From Isochrysis galbana (Eukaryota; Haptophyta; Isochrysidales; Isochrysidaceae): a stretch of 64,000 nt of DNA. The translations under genes were made by a program, and so were the position numbers. The stretch is taken from assembly GCA_018136815.1 (NCBI GenBank), contig CM030933.1:7541137-7605136 (forward strand). Direction: 5' to 3'. The notes under the pieces were generated by a model. The model did no database searches, was not told where the DNA came from, and saw nothing but the letters and a program-made list of their open reading frames with translations. Shown here piece by piece: positions 1 through 9,482 of the stretch; the first letter of the stretch is position 1; the number at the start of each line of letters is the position of its first letter.

Positions 1-81
1 GAGTTTGGGACACTGCATGGAGATGCCAAGTACGTCGGAGGGGAGGAGTACGGGGAAGGGAAGTTCAAGTCGAATGATATT

Positions 82-637
82 TCATCCATTGAGGTGGCGT
101 GCACAATGTGAATCGGTCACGTTTTGATGAATGGTAACGTTGTAAACGCTCTGCAGGCACAACACCCACTCTAAAATCGCGGCGTCTTCCTCCAGCACTT
201 GGGCCTGGTGAGGCGGGTTCGGATCGAACGTCATGTCTTCTTGTGCAGCGTTGACGACGCTTTCGAATTGTTCCAGGTTGCCAGTGGCGAGTATATGAGG
301 GCATTAATTCAGGCATTCCCCTTTAGATGCTCTTTTTCTATTCGAGCCCAGACGCCCCTTTTTGGACACTCAGGTGTATGTGAGAATTTCTTCTTGTGCA
401 GCGTGGATGACGCCTTCGTATTGGCGGTATATCCTGTCGAATTGTTCCAGGCTGTCAGTGGCGAATTGACTGTACGTTTTGTAGTGGTTCGTTATATCCA
501 TGAAATGTTGTAACTTTTCCTCTGCAGACTCGAGTGTGTCATCATTTCGAATGATGAAGTCATACTTTGGTGTGTTGTCCGGCAGCCCCCATACCTCTTG
601 GAATTTCGCCTTGAGTTTCGTAATTATGTTTTGATTG
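82..637 (-). pseudogene. Degenerate coding remnant with a repeated module
   Basis: I do not recognise the family. On the minus strand two short open stretches read like protein. About 637-376 contains FQEVWGLPDNTPKYDFIIR and then ATDSLEQFDRIYRQYEG before a stop. About 300-82 contains LATGNLEQFESVVNAAQED and ends at a stop at 82-84. The two share the pattern (F/L)AT-x-x-LEQF and AAQE, so one looks like a duplicated, diverged copy of the other. The stops between them and the lack of a start argue for a broken gene or transposon relic. It lies next to a minisatellite that also occurs beside a hAT transposase tail at 34 kb, so an origin in the same transposon is possible but unproven. Confidence 0.35.
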
Positions 638-750
638 GGTCATGCCGGAGGTACTGTATCCACCTCTCTTGCACTCACTGGGTAGTAGGAGTACATGAGG
701 GCATTGATCTGTTGCAGGCATTCCTCCAGGTGCCCTTTTTTAGTTGAGTC

Positions 751-911
751 GTGATGGCGATTGAACGCGTTCCCACGTGTAGGCTGATGGTGATTGAACG
801 CTTTTCTTTGATGTGGGGGTGATGGCGATTGAACGCGTTCCACGTGTAGGCTGATGGTGATTGAACGCTTTTCTTTGATGTGGGTGTTGGTGATTGAGCG
901 CTTCTCGCCTC
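751..911. repeat. Minisatellite, copy 1
   Basis: Tandem units of about 35-45 bases alternate versions of TGATGGTGATTGAACGC with a CACGTGTAGG spacer. The same array, in the same orientation and with the same final GAGCGCTTCTCGCCT, recurs at 34,150-34,344 directly before a hAT transposase fragment. The open frames seen across it are a by-product of the repeat and are not called as genes. The stretch from 911 to about 1,030 is purine-rich and ends in TTTTTAAGAAGATTTTTTTT, which faintly resembles the 3' end of the retroelements described below. Confidence 0.8.
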
Positions 912-1461
912 TGGGGAAGGGGAAGGGGGTCGATAAGGGTTAAGGTTGGGTAGAAGGGAGGGTCACTAGCACGCTGCCTCACGCCGCACATGTAGCGGGG
1001 ATTTTTAAGAAGATTTTTTTTATTTAGGTCCTCGTTTGCCCATTACCGATGGTGCCCTTCGCACCCCCCTGGTGAGTGACCGGGCTAGCTTCACCAGTGG
1101 TGTGTGGTGTCCTGGCCCTCTGCCCCTGCGGCATCACTCATGCTGGAGCTGTCCCAGCAGCCTCATGGCTACGAAGGACTGCTGTGACAGAGTTGGGCAC
1201 GCGTCAGGAATTGAGTGGACACGGAGTACTACTAAGACTGTGTGACGTGTGACCAATACTGGCGCGGCGGGGGTCTCTTGATTTCTAATGCGCTAACAGT
1301 AAGGAAAACAAGTAGGAGTAAAGCTGTCCTTGCTCCAGGTGGGCTGCGAGCCTCGCGCGCGTCGCGGCGACCTCTCGCCTCGGTGCCTGCCTCGCCCCCG
1401 GCCCGCCGCGCGGCCAGCGGGATTCCTCGCTCGCTGCGCGCTCGCCTCGTGTACTGATACG

Positions 1462-3021
1462 ATGGACGGCGTCTTCGACCGCAATCAGGAGGCTACCTGC
1501 TACGTGGGGGACCTGGACAGCCAGGTGGACGAGGCACTTCTGTGGGAGCTGTGCGTGCAGGTGGGGCCCGTTGTCAATGTGCACGTGCCCAAGGACAAGC
1601 TGACTCAGATGCACATGGGCTTCGGGTTCGTCGAGTTCAAGGGGCAGCAGGACGCCGAGTATGCCATCAAAGTCCTCAACATGATCAAACTGCACGGGAA
1701 GCCGATCCGTGTGAATGCGGCTTCAAAGGACAATGAAATCATGGATGTCGGTGCCAATATCTTTGTTGGAAACCTCGACCCCGAGGTGGACGAGAAGCTC
1801 TTGTACGACACCTTCTCAGCATTTGGGACCATCGTGACCACTCCAAAGATTATGCGGGATCCGAACACCGGCAACTCGCGTGGCTTTGGCTTTGTGTCTT
1901 TTGACTCGTTTGAAGCGTCCGATGCTGCTATCGAATCTATGAATGGTCAGTTCCTGTGCAATCGGCCCATCTCGTGCACGTACGCGATCAAGAAGGATTC
2001 CAAGGGGGAACGACATGGCTCGGCTGCGGAACGTCTGCTGGCTGCCAACAACCCGCTCCGAAAGCTTGCTGCTGGTGCAAGACCGAACCAATTCTTCGCC
2101 TCCGTCCCATCAGTAGGCGGAGCCCAGGCATCCACAGGAATCCTGCCCCCCCCTCCGCCGCCTGGGGCACTGCCTCCGCCGCCGCCAGGGATGGCGCCTC
2201 CGTCATTTGGAGGGCCTCCAGCACCTCCCGGCATGCCTCCACCTCCCGGCATGCCTCCGCCTCCCGGCATGCCTCCGCCTCCCGGCATGCCTCCGCCTCC
2301 CGGCATGCCTCCGCCTCCCGGCATGCCTCCGCCTCCAGGCATGCCTCCGCCGCCCGGCATGCCTCCGCCTCCCGGCATGCCTCCGCCGCCCAGCATGCCT
2401 CCGCCGCCTGGCATGCCTCCGCCGCCTGGCATGCCTCCGCCGCCTGGCATGTCGCCATCGCCGGATATGCCTCCACCGCCGCCACCCGATGATATGCCGC
2501 CGCCGCCACCGCCGGATGAAGACATGCCACCACCCCCGCCACCCTCTGATGACATGCCACCGCCCCCTCCAAATGAGCCTCCTCCTCCTCCCCTGACGGC
2601 TCCAACCATGCTTTACGCTCAAGGCATGCAGCCGGCGCTAGGCATGCCCCCGCCGCCAGGCATGCAGCCGCCGCTAGGCATGCCCCCGCCACCAGGCATG
2701 CCACCTCCGCCAGGCATGCCACCTCCGCCAGGCAGCATGCCACACGGTTACATGCCCCAAGGGTACCATCTACCCCACATGATGGGAATGCCCCCACCAG
2801 GATATCCCCCGATGATGCAAATGCACCGGCCCAGTCACTCAAGGTTGCAAGGAGCGCCTCCCCACATGCCCCCCCCTCCAAGGCCGCCCAATGCCATGCC
2901 GATGCCTCTTGGCGCTCCATCCAGCATGCCGCCGCCATTTGGAATGCCACCACAAGCAACACCCCCACCCAGTATGCCACCACCTCCTGGGGACCCGCCC
3001 ATGGGAGCCACCAACCACTGA
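1462..3021 (+). CDS. SF3B4: Splicing factor 3B subunit 4 (SF3B4/SAP49)
   Basis: U2 snRNP SF3b subunit that contacts pre-mRNA near the branch site; nuclear. The 519-residue protein has two RNA recognition motifs. RRM1 (about 12-86) has RNP2 CYVGDL and RNP1 [11 protein letters not shown]2 (about 98-176) has RNP2 IFVGNL and RNP1 RGFGFVSF. Both match SF3B4 closely, including the short linker and the [20 protein letters not shown] segment just after RRM2. The tail is Pro/Met/Gly-rich, with about fourteen near-perfect MPPPPG repeats, and is longer and more regular than usual. The frame is open upstream of 1462, but [16 protein letters not shown] is the family start, so 1462 is chosen. No intron is seen. 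Confidence 0.95.
   Translation: MDGVFDRNQEATCYVGDLDSQVDEALLWELCVQVGPVVNVHVPKDKLTQMHMGFGFVEFKGQQDAEYAIKVLNMIKLHGKPIRVNAASKDNEIMDVGANIFVGNLDPEVDEKLLYDTFSAFGTIVTTPKIMRDPNTGNSRGFGFVSFDSFEASDAAIESMNGQFLCNRPISCTYAIKKDSKGERHGSAAERLLAANNPLRKLAAGARPNQFFASVPSVGGAQASTGILPPPPPPGALPPPPPGMAPPSFGGPPAPPGMPPPPGMPPPPGMPPPPGMPPPPGMPPPPGMPPPPGMPPPPGMPPPPGMPPPPSMPPPPGMPPPPGMPPPPGMSPSPDMPPPPPPDDMPPPPPPDEDMPPPPPPSDDMPPPPPNEPPPPPLTAPTMLYAQGMQPALGMPPPPGMQPPLGMPPPPGMPPPPGMPPPPGSMPHGYMPQGYHLPHMMGMPPPGYPPMMQMHRPSHSRLQGAPPHMPPPPRPPNAMPMPLGAPSSMPPPFGMPPQATPPPSMPPPPGDPPMGATNH
2225..2460 (+). repeat. In-frame 18-bp coding repeat, (MPPPPG)n
   Basis: Tandem 18-base units of the type GGCATGCCTCCGCCTCCC encode MPPPPG in the SF3B4 tail. 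Third-base differences between units separate groups of nearly identical neighbours, as expected from recent unequal exchange. A second, looser block of the same peptide lies at about 2,640-2,745. Confidence 0.9.
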
Positions 3022-3356
3022 CAGTATTTTGCCTTAATGTCGTTAACTACCATTTGTGTGTGTTTGCGGCCCTTCGTCACTTGTTTGTGGGGGCCACCCG
3101 ATTTACGGCAGTTGTCGGATTGAGTGTTGAATTGCTACCAAAAAAGTCTTAAGATTCAGGCTACTACTGCTAGCTCCCCAAATATCCAAGACAAATTTGC
3201 GCATTAAGATGCCTACTACTATCTACTATGTCCCATAATGTATATATATAGAGTAGTATGACGCCATTTCAAAGAAACGAAGAACAAATACCCGCAATCC
3301 TGTGGCGTTCATGGACGCTGTCACATCTTTTCTCGATAACAATAATAAAATTATTA

Positions 3357-3506
3357 AGCGTTAGTACCACTACTCCCACTAGCCCGGTACTATCACGACA
3401 CCCCTCAACGCAATTGCCCATACACCTTGACGTGTGTTGTCACTAGACACATACGCATGTGCACCCCTTCAAATCACCCCCCTCGCAAAACCCCGGCTCC
3501 CATTAC
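3357..3506. repeat. Dispersed repeat D, copy 1
   Basis: About 150 bases from AGCGTTAGTACCACTACTCC to CCCCGGCTCCCATTA recur in the same orientation at 50,620-50,766 with scattered differences and small indels. Both copies end at the same point, after which the flanks are unrelated. Origin unknown. The interval 3,022-3,356 has no gene; it holds the SF3B4 3' flank and a fragment (about 3,178-3,215) with CCAAATATCCAAGACAAA and AAGATGCCTAC, resembling the ends of the element at 57.8-58.3 kb. Confidence 0.75.
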
Positions 3507-3515
3507 AGTGGACTT

Positions 3516-3769
3516 ACTCGGTGCGCTCCTTGCACATCGAGTGTGACCCGAACTCAGCAGCGGCTAAACAAAAAGACAAATTAAAAGCTCGCAATAACAA
3601 TAACGAAAGTATTCGCGCCAAGGGGGGTCGCAATCGTAGTCGGAGGCATCGTGCTCGCAGTGTGTGTGAGCTCCTTCTCGTGTGGAAACGCTCCTGTCCA
3701 AGCGACCCACCGAAAAGAATCCAAAGTGAGACGCCGCCGTGTTCCTTCCGTCGACATTTTATTTTGTAG
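3516..3769 (+). pseudogene. Possible exon with a VRSLHIECD motif
   Basis: An open frame running to a stop at 3767-3769 reads TYSVRSLHIECDPNSAAAKQ and then a Lys/Asn/Arg-rich tail. The motif VRSL-(Y/H)-(L/I)-ECD-x-x-SA-x-A also ends the two-exon gene at 11,124-11,784. An AG at CATTACAG just upstream could be a splice acceptor. No start or complete gene is visible, so this is a possible exon or a decayed paralogue. Function unknown. Confidence 0.3.
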
Positions 3770-3922
3770 TGCGTGCGTATATACTCAGGGTGGAAACGAA
3801 ATGTGGGTCTATGTCCATGAAAATAATGGCTACTACAACGTTGCTCGGCTGAAAGACATGGTAGGCCCCTTTCTGGGCATCTTTGTACCCATTACCGTGA
3901 TATTTATATCCGGGATGATCAA

Positions 3923-3938
3923 CTAAGTTTATACTTAG
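3923..3938 (+). promoter_or_regulatory. 5' hairpin of the retroelement
   Basis: CTAAGT-TTAT-ACTTAG forms a 6-bp stem with a TTAT loop starting 3 bases inside the element and ending 5 bases before the ORF1 ATG. Similar hairpins with the same loop but changed, still paired stems occur at 28,430, 32,655, 50,213 (minus), 51,505 (minus) and 54,939. Confidence 0.7.
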
Positions 3939-3943
3939 ACGCG

Positions 3944-5676
3944 ATGGAGCGCGCCGACGCGACTCCCCTCTCCTTCGGGCCCCCCACCGAGGGCGCCCCC
4001 CCAGTGCCCATGGAGCAGCCGCTGACGAAGCGGCCGCGTCCGCCCACCGAGGCCGAGCAGGTGCGTGCGACTCCGGTCGCGCCACACGGCCCGTGGCCCC
4101 GGCCACACCGCCCATGGCAGCCATGCTGGCCTCCCCCATCCCCCATGGGGGGCAGCAGGCTGCTGGGAGCACCCCATCAATGCCAGGCTCAAGCAGCCAC
4201 CCTTCCATTGGGCATGCCTTATGGCAGAGGCCCCTCTCGCCCTGGCAAGGGCCGCGCTGCTCCGGCAGCGCGGCCCGCGGCCGGGTGGCCCCTATGGGCA
4301 CAACACACACCTCAATGCAGCAAGCAACATACGATTCAGAGTGAGACCCTCATGCACACTTCACCACACACACGAAGCACGCGCGCACGCCCCCCGTGGG
4401 GACAACATTGACAAGACCCCCTCACCCATTGACTCCACTCGCTCAACACTGACCAAGGTCACCTCCGCCCACGCCTCACAGGACCAAGATTCCGACGTAG
4501 AAAACGACATCACAGACTCCGACGCTTCCTTTGAGCTCTCCTTCCACCAAACCGGGGACATCATCCTCCAAGACACGACGGCGTATGCCGCCATCGTTGA
4601 ACTACTCCTCGAACTCGAGGGCGTAGACCCCGAGCCAGACTTCTGGGCCCGCTCAGCGCGAGGCCCGTGGCACATAGCAGTCAATGAGGACTGCGCGCAA
4701 CAATTTCAAGCCAAGTACGGAGAGCACACCAACATCCGCGTCCTACCTAGGCCAAGACATCCCCGTGCGCATCCGCGTAGAATCCATCGACGAGAAAATC
4801 AACAAGAAAGGCACCTCCTCACGCAAGGCCCTCTACGAAGCACTTCAAGACGTCGCAGCCCACAAAGTGGTCGAGGCGGACGGCCTCGCTCAAGCCTCGA
4901 AGATCACTCTAAGCGCGCTTGTCAAGGCGGTCGAGTCGCAAGGTCTCACCTTCCTAAAGGGGAACAGCGAGCGCATGAAACTCGAAGGTGAGTCGGGCAC
5001 TTTTGTGTCGAAAGTAGCCCACTCATCCCGCTGGCACCTCTACGTCTCCGCGGCGCAAGGAACCTTCTTATCAGGCAACTTCCCACGCAAAATCGTCCTC
5101 ACCATCGACGACAAAACAGTGCCGGTAAACTACGCCGTCCGGGCATGCAAACCGATCGCTATGCCCCCGAACATCCAATCCCCCCACAAGCTCATGATCC
5201 ACGGAAGCACCAAAGGGTGCAAAGGTTGGCGCCCGGAGGTAGCCCTCGGCCTCTCACCGATACACCGCATCTGCGAATGCGATGCAGAAGCCGCCAAGCG
5301 TAGGGAACGCAATGAATCGCGCAAGATCGCTCCCCGCCCCAAGTCGGCCCACGAAGCGCTCGGCAAAGCACCCCCCAAGCCTTGCGCTCGCTTCACGCAA
5401 GGGCTCTGCCTGCGCAACAAACGCGGGGTGCGCTGCAACCTCTCACACGAGATCCCGGGCGCATGGATCGACAACAAGTGCACGATCCGCTGCCACCTCC
5501 ATCCCCACAAGAAAATCGCGGGATGCTGTCTGAATGGCCCGACGTGCCTCTTCCTCCATCCGGAGTGCGCGGCGGCCCTACTCGCAAGACTGAACGCACT
5601 GGACCGAGATGCGGCCCACCCGCCTTACCCCAGACTCACTTTTGACTCCACCCTCGGATACCCAGGTCCGCAATAG
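3944..5676 (+). pseudogene. LINE-type ORF1 with C-terminal Cys/His motifs, frameshifted
   Basis: The likely nucleic-acid-binding ORF1 protein of the element. The N-terminus is MERADATPLSFGPPTEG and then a basic TKRPRP motif; other copies have SPKRPRQDD at the same place, which looks like a nuclear localisation signal. After a Pro-rich region the frame shifts to an acidic segment (DSDVENDITDSDASFELSF). It shifts again near 4,745 to LGQDIPVRIRVESIDEKINK and a long globular part. The C-terminus has CCCH-like arrays: CARFTQGLCLRNKRGVRC-N-LSH and CCLNGPTCLFLH. At least two frame changes mean decay, introns or recoding. No known family was recognised beyond the zinc-finger pattern. Confidence 0.55.
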
Positions 5677-6609
5677 CCGATGCACTCCAACTAACGGAAA
5701 AGCTAGCTTAACCGCGCATAAGCCGTCACGACGCTTCACTCACCCGCCCTGCCTCAACTCCCGAAAGAACGGAAACACGCCGCCCATCTCATAGGTCTAA
5801 AAAAAAAGAAACAATATAGAAACCGATAGACCGATGGTACAGGAGGAAGGAGTGGAAAAAACCTATCGGGGATCGGTGCACACCGTCTGCTGCAGGAAAC
5901 CCCATACACCCAGCCCCTAGGTAGCGCACGAGGGACGGGCCGCAAGGCAGGTGGAGGGGGGATGAGAGCGGCGGGCGAGGCTGCATGTGTTAGAGTGCAG
6001 AGTCGCGTGAGCGGCGAGAATATTAAGAAGTTTTTTTTTATATCCGGGATGATGGGTACCAAAGGGCTCGGAATTGGAGGCTGGGGTAGGTGTCGCACTA
6101 ACTTTTTACTTGTCATCCTCCTAATGTGGAAAGTGAAGCTGTGGCGCTTTTCCAAGACGAAAAATATGCGTCTCACCCCGGAGGCGCAGGAGGAGCTCAA
6201 GAAGAGGTGAATCCCCCACAGGGAAGGGGGGGAATTTGCAAGTGCAAGTAGGACTTATACCACCTACATGGGGGAAGCTGAAGCTGCCAAAAAAATAACC
6301 AAACCTGAGGTTGCAGGCCTCGCTTTGGGGTTCTTCAAGTCTATGGTCTATGGACAGCCGGCTCCCGAGGCGGCGCGATTTTAATTTGGACAAATTCACT
6401 CAGCAATGTCTTGAAGTGTTTTATAGTTATCCTCCTGAGGAATGTGATGACTTGTTCAATACCAAGCAAATGATAATGGTGCTGCTGAGCGAATGAATGA
6501 GCGAATCATTGTGAATGAATGGCTCGAATGAATACGTCCTGCCGCACGCGCGTGACGGGAAGCGTGAACCCACCTCTTGTGATGTGAGTGCCTAGGTGAT
6601 GAGTGAGTT

Positions 6610-6762
6610 GGAAGCAAAATCTATTCAATGTCATGGGCATTTAGCCCCAATGTACCCTCTATCTAGCCCCCTCATTAATCTGTTCTTGATTTGGGCCCAA
6701 GTCCTTAGCAAGCCAACCTTAGTCTTATCTTCCCTCACATCTCAGTTTTGAGACGGAGGTAG
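6610..6762 (-). mobile_element. Stowaway-like MITE fragment, copy 1
   Basis: On the minus strand from about 6,762 the sequence reads TA-CTACCTCCGTCTCAAAACTGAGATG, close to the plant Stowaway terminus (CTCCCTCCGT...). It runs to a shared GGGTACATTGGGGCT at about 6,645. The second copy is at 63,105-63,230 on the plus strand, with a diverged middle. The opposite terminal inverted repeat was not identified, so the boundaries are approximate. The interval 6,500-6,948 holds no gene. Confidence 0.4.
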
Positions 6763-6948
6763 TATAAAGTTTGGCCCCACTCAAATCATAAGTAGCCATG
6801 TATTTACATTTACATTTACGTCACAAGCATACCACAAAATCCTGCATACCACAAAATCCTCTCCCATGACCCACGCCTTAATTATGGGCTACAACTCATG
6901 GGAAACGCAAGGACGAGCCCTCGTGCCGCTTGATCCATGCGACCAAAA

Positions 6949-9399
6949 CTAGTTGGCGGATGCATCGGGATTGTATGCTTCTACACGATCATCGGGTTCC
7001 ATCTCCTGGAAGCCGTCGAAAGCCATGCCGCACTCACTGCCCGCCTCGATCTCTTCCACCTCATCCTTGATGTAGCGCAACGCGTCAAGCTTTCCCTCGT
7101 AAACGACCTTGTTGCCACGCAGGATGCGGATGTTCGATCCGGCACGCACAACGCCGTCGATAACCTTGCAGCCCGCAACCTTGCCAACAGCACCAATTTT
7201 GAATGTCTGCAGCACATCGGCCGTGCCAATGAGCTTGCCAAGAGCCTTGTTAGGCGGAGGCCGGATGTACGTTGACATCAGCGCCTTCACGTCATCGAGA
7301 AGGTCGTAGACAATCGTGTATTCCTTGATCTGTACGTTGGCTTGCTCGGCCGCGTCGCGCGTCGGGCGTGCAGCGACCGAGTTGAAGCCGAGTACCAGCG
7401 CATTCGAAACTGAGGCAAGCATCACATCCTCCGACGTGATAGCACCAGCACCCGAGCGCAGCACGCGCGTCTTCACGCGGAGCAAATCGTCTGCGACCTC
7501 AAGTTCCTCTAGGCTCGAGCACAAGGCCTCCGCGGAGCCTTGCACGTCGCTCTTGACTACCAGATCGATCACCTTGATAGGGAGCTCATCCGATGGGCCG
7601 GATAGGAAGGCGTCGCGATCAGCGCTCGATCGCGACGCAAAGAGGCGCGATGCACGTGCATCACGCTGCAACTGTTGCCTCACCTCGGCGATTTGGCGTG
7701 CCTTTGATTCATCTGGGGTCACAGTGAAAGAGTCGCCGGCGGCGGGCAGACCATTGAGCCCCACCACCTCCACGGCCACCGACGGGCCTGCTTCGTCAAC
7801 AGACACGCCGCATGAATCTTGTAGTCGTCGGACGCGTCCCCACTGCGAGCCTGCCACCACAACATCACCCACCCGAAGAGTACCCTTCTGCACGAGAGCA
7901 GTGGCAACGGCGCCTTGGCCGAGCTGCTGTCGCGCCTCGACGACGACGCCTTGGGCCGCCCGGTTGGGATTGGCTTTTAGATCGAGGATCTCGGACTGTA
8001 ACATCACCTGCTCCATGAGTTTGTCTAGACCAGCGCCAGTGAGAGCCGAGACCTCGGCAGACAGAACTTCACCACCAAACTCCTCAAGAACCACTTCATA
8101 CTCGAGTAATTGCGTCTTCACGCGGGACGGATCGATGTCCGGCTTGTCCATCTTATTGATGGCCACAACGATAGGCACCCCAGCCGACTTGGCTGCCTTG
8201 ATGCTCGAGACAGTCTGCTCCTTGACTCCATCATCGCCTGCCACAACAAGGATGACCACATCAGTCACGTTTGCGCCACGAGATCGCATCTCCGAGAAAG
8301 CAGCGTGGCCAGGCGTGTCAATGAACGTGACGAGAGTGCCGTCGGGCGCCTTCACTTGCGACGCCCCGATGGCCTGTGTAATACCACCCGCCTCGCCGGA
8401 CGCAACGTCTGTCTTCCGGAGCGCGTCAAGCAGTGAGGTCTTGCCATGATCAACATGGCCCATGACCGTGACGACAGGCGAGCGGCGGATGAGGTCCTCC
8501 GGCATGTCCTCGTCCTCAATCACACCCCACTCAGAGCCCTCGCCCTCTGCGGAATCATCATCCGATCCAGCTCGATAGACCTCCGCGCCGAAGCCAAGAG
8601 CAATGGCCTCAGCGGTGTCCGCATCGATCGACTGGGTGGCTGATGCGAGAACCCCACGCTTCATGAGGTCTTTCACTACCTCTGCCATCCCGACTCTGAG
8701 CTTTTCGGCCAGCTCACCCACCGTGATCGACTCGCCGAGCCTGACCTTCACAGGTCCTTTCGGCTCAGGCAGCGGCACATCCTGGGTGCGGCGAGCATTC
8801 TTCCTCTTTGGCCGCACTGTACGTGCAGTTGCCAAATTATCGTCATCAAATCTACGTTCGCCACGCTTCTCGCGGCGGACCTTAACCCGCCCCCGATCGG
8901 TGTCGTCTTTGCGGTACTGCTCTCCTTTCTTCACATCCTTGGATCCCATCTTGCGCCTCCTCTGGTAGTCCGAGCCTTCTGAATCGTCATTGGCCACTGG
9001 TGCCGCCGATGGTCGGTCGTCAGTGGCCCTCACAGACACACCATTCTCGTTGTTCGAGCTGCGGCGGACATTAGGAGCACTGCTCTCTGTAACCCGCTGC
9101 TCGCGCATGGAGGGGCGCGCCGGCGGAGGCTCCGTCTTCTTGCGCACAGCGTACATTGGATCGGTGAGCACCAGCACTGCCCGCCCGTTGCCCCCCGACT
9201 GCTGGCCGCGCCCGGTGTGCGGGGCACTCGCAGCTCCTTCTCCTGTGCTGGCCGCCCCCGACTCCTCGGTGAGGCTCTGGAGCGCGACGTAGGCGTGGCG
9301 GCGCGAAACGGGCGGTCTATGCAGGTGGACGTCCACCATGCGCAGCGCCGCGCCCGAGAGCGCGCCGAGCAGCACGAGCGCGAGCACGGGCGAGCGCAT
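6949..9399 (-). CDS. infB: Plastid translation initiation factor IF-2
   Basis: GTPase that places initiator tRNA on the bacterial-type ribosome; 816 residues, intronless. The N-terminus MRSPVLALVLLGALSGAALR is an ER-type signal peptide followed by an Arg-rich stretch, as in bipartite plastid leaders of secondary algae. A charged low-complexity region leads to an IF2_N-like domain (about 223-275) and then the G domain: G1 GHVDHGKT (about 313), G3 DTPGH (about 360), G4 NKMD (about 414), G5 SALTG. IF-2 domains II-IV follow, ending in the conserved GxECGMAF segment. The open frame extends 64 codons upstream through a CT microsatellite; the first Met followed by a signal peptide is taken as the start. 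A mitochondrial IF-2 is less likely because of the leader. Confidence 0.93.
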   Translation of the reverse strand: MRSPVLALVLLGALSGAALRMVDVHLHRPPVSRRHAYVALQSLTEESGAASTGEGAASAPHTGRGQQSGGNGRAVLVLTDPMYAVRKKTEPPPARPSMREQRVTESSAPNVRRSSNNENGVSVRATDDRPSAAPVANDDSEGSDYQRRRKMGSKDVKKGEQYRKDDTDRGRVKVRREKRGERRFDDDNLATARTVRPKRKNARRTQDVPLPEPKGPVKVRLGESITVGELAEKLRVGMAEVVKDLMKRGVLASATQSIDADTAEAIALGFGAEVYRAGSDDDSAEGEGSEWGVIEDEDMPEDLIRRSPVVTVMGHVDHGKTSLLDALRKTDVASGEAGGITQAIGASQVKAPDGTLVTFIDTPGHAAFSEMRSRGANVTDVVILVVAGDDGVKEQTVSSIKAAKSAGVPIVVAINKMDKPDIDPSRVKTQLLEYEVVLEEFGGEVLSAEVSALTGAGLDKLMEQVMLQSEILDLKANPNRAAQGVVVEARQQLGQGAVATALVQKGTLRVGDVVVAGSQWGRVRRLQDSCGVSVDEAGPSVAVEVVGLNGLPAAGDSFTVTPDESKARQIAEVRQQLQRDARASRLFASRSSADRDAFLSGPSDELPIKVIDLVVKSDVQGSAEALCSSLEELEVADDLLRVKTRVLRSGAGAITSEDVMLASVSNALVLGFNSVAARPTRDAAEQANVQIKEYTIVYDLLDDVKALMSTYIRPPPNKALGKLIGTADVLQTFKIGAVGKVAGCKVIDGVVRAGSNIRILRGNKVVYEGKLDALRYIKDEVEEIEAGSECGMAFDGFQEMEPDDRVEAYNPDASAN

Positions 9400-9419
9400 C
9401 GCGGCCTCGAGGCACGCAC

Positions 9420-9423
<4 letters not shown>

Positions 9424-9480
<57 letters not shown>
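9424..9480. repeat. (GA)n microsatellite before the IF-2 start
   Basis: An uninterrupted GA run, CT on the gene's strand, ends about 25 bases upstream of the IF-2 ATG, so it lies in the 5' leader or core promoter. Purine-rich and then C-rich low-complexity sequence continues to about 9,680. From 9,755 a 23-bp unit (GCCACCTACTCTACAATAAATA) is present twice. Confidence 0.9.

Positions 9481-9482
<2 letters not shown>

Larger units (their letters stand above)
3920..6036 (+). mobile_element. ORF1-only LINE-like retroelement (half-LINE)
   Basis: The 2,117-base element lies between exact 17-bp direct repeats (3903-3919 and 6037-6053). Its 5' end carries a hairpin and an ORF1 start shared with other copies. 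Its 3' end matches the 3' untranslated region of LINE copies ending at 41,293, 49,315 and 55,293: the reverse complement of the TCCCCTCGTGCTCTAC motif near 5,930 and a final AATATTAAGAAG plus oligo-T. No reverse transcriptase lies between. It therefore resembles mammalian HAL1-type elements in having ORF1 and a LINE 3' end but no ORF2, and would need enzymes supplied in trans (inference). Confidence 0.75.
3651..6210 (+). pseudogene. Host reading frame split by a retroelement
   Basis: An open frame ending in GPFLGIFVPITVIFISGM-I-N-stop at 3926 is cut by the element at 3920-6036. The 17-bp target duplication TTTATATCCGGGATGAT encodes FISGM. After the right-hand copy (6037-6053) the same frame continues as MGTKGLGIGGWGRCR, then TNFLLVILLMWKVKLWRFSK, up to a stop at 6210. 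Without the element and one duplicate the frame would be continuous. A hydrophobic stretch spans the junction, hinting at a membrane segment. Further coding-like bits lie at 6,380-6,496 (FNLDKFTQQCLEVFYSYPPE). I do not recognise the protein, and it may itself belong to an older mobile element. Confidence 0.4.

Noticed and set aside
985-1030. A LINE 3' end (TTTTTAAGAAGATTTTTTTT)
   Set aside because: Only about 20 bases resemble the other ends and no upstream LINE 3' region or 17-bp duplication is present.
1947-2983. Long minus-strand and shifted frames across the SF3B4 tail
   Set aside because: These are shadows of the MPPPPG coding repeat.
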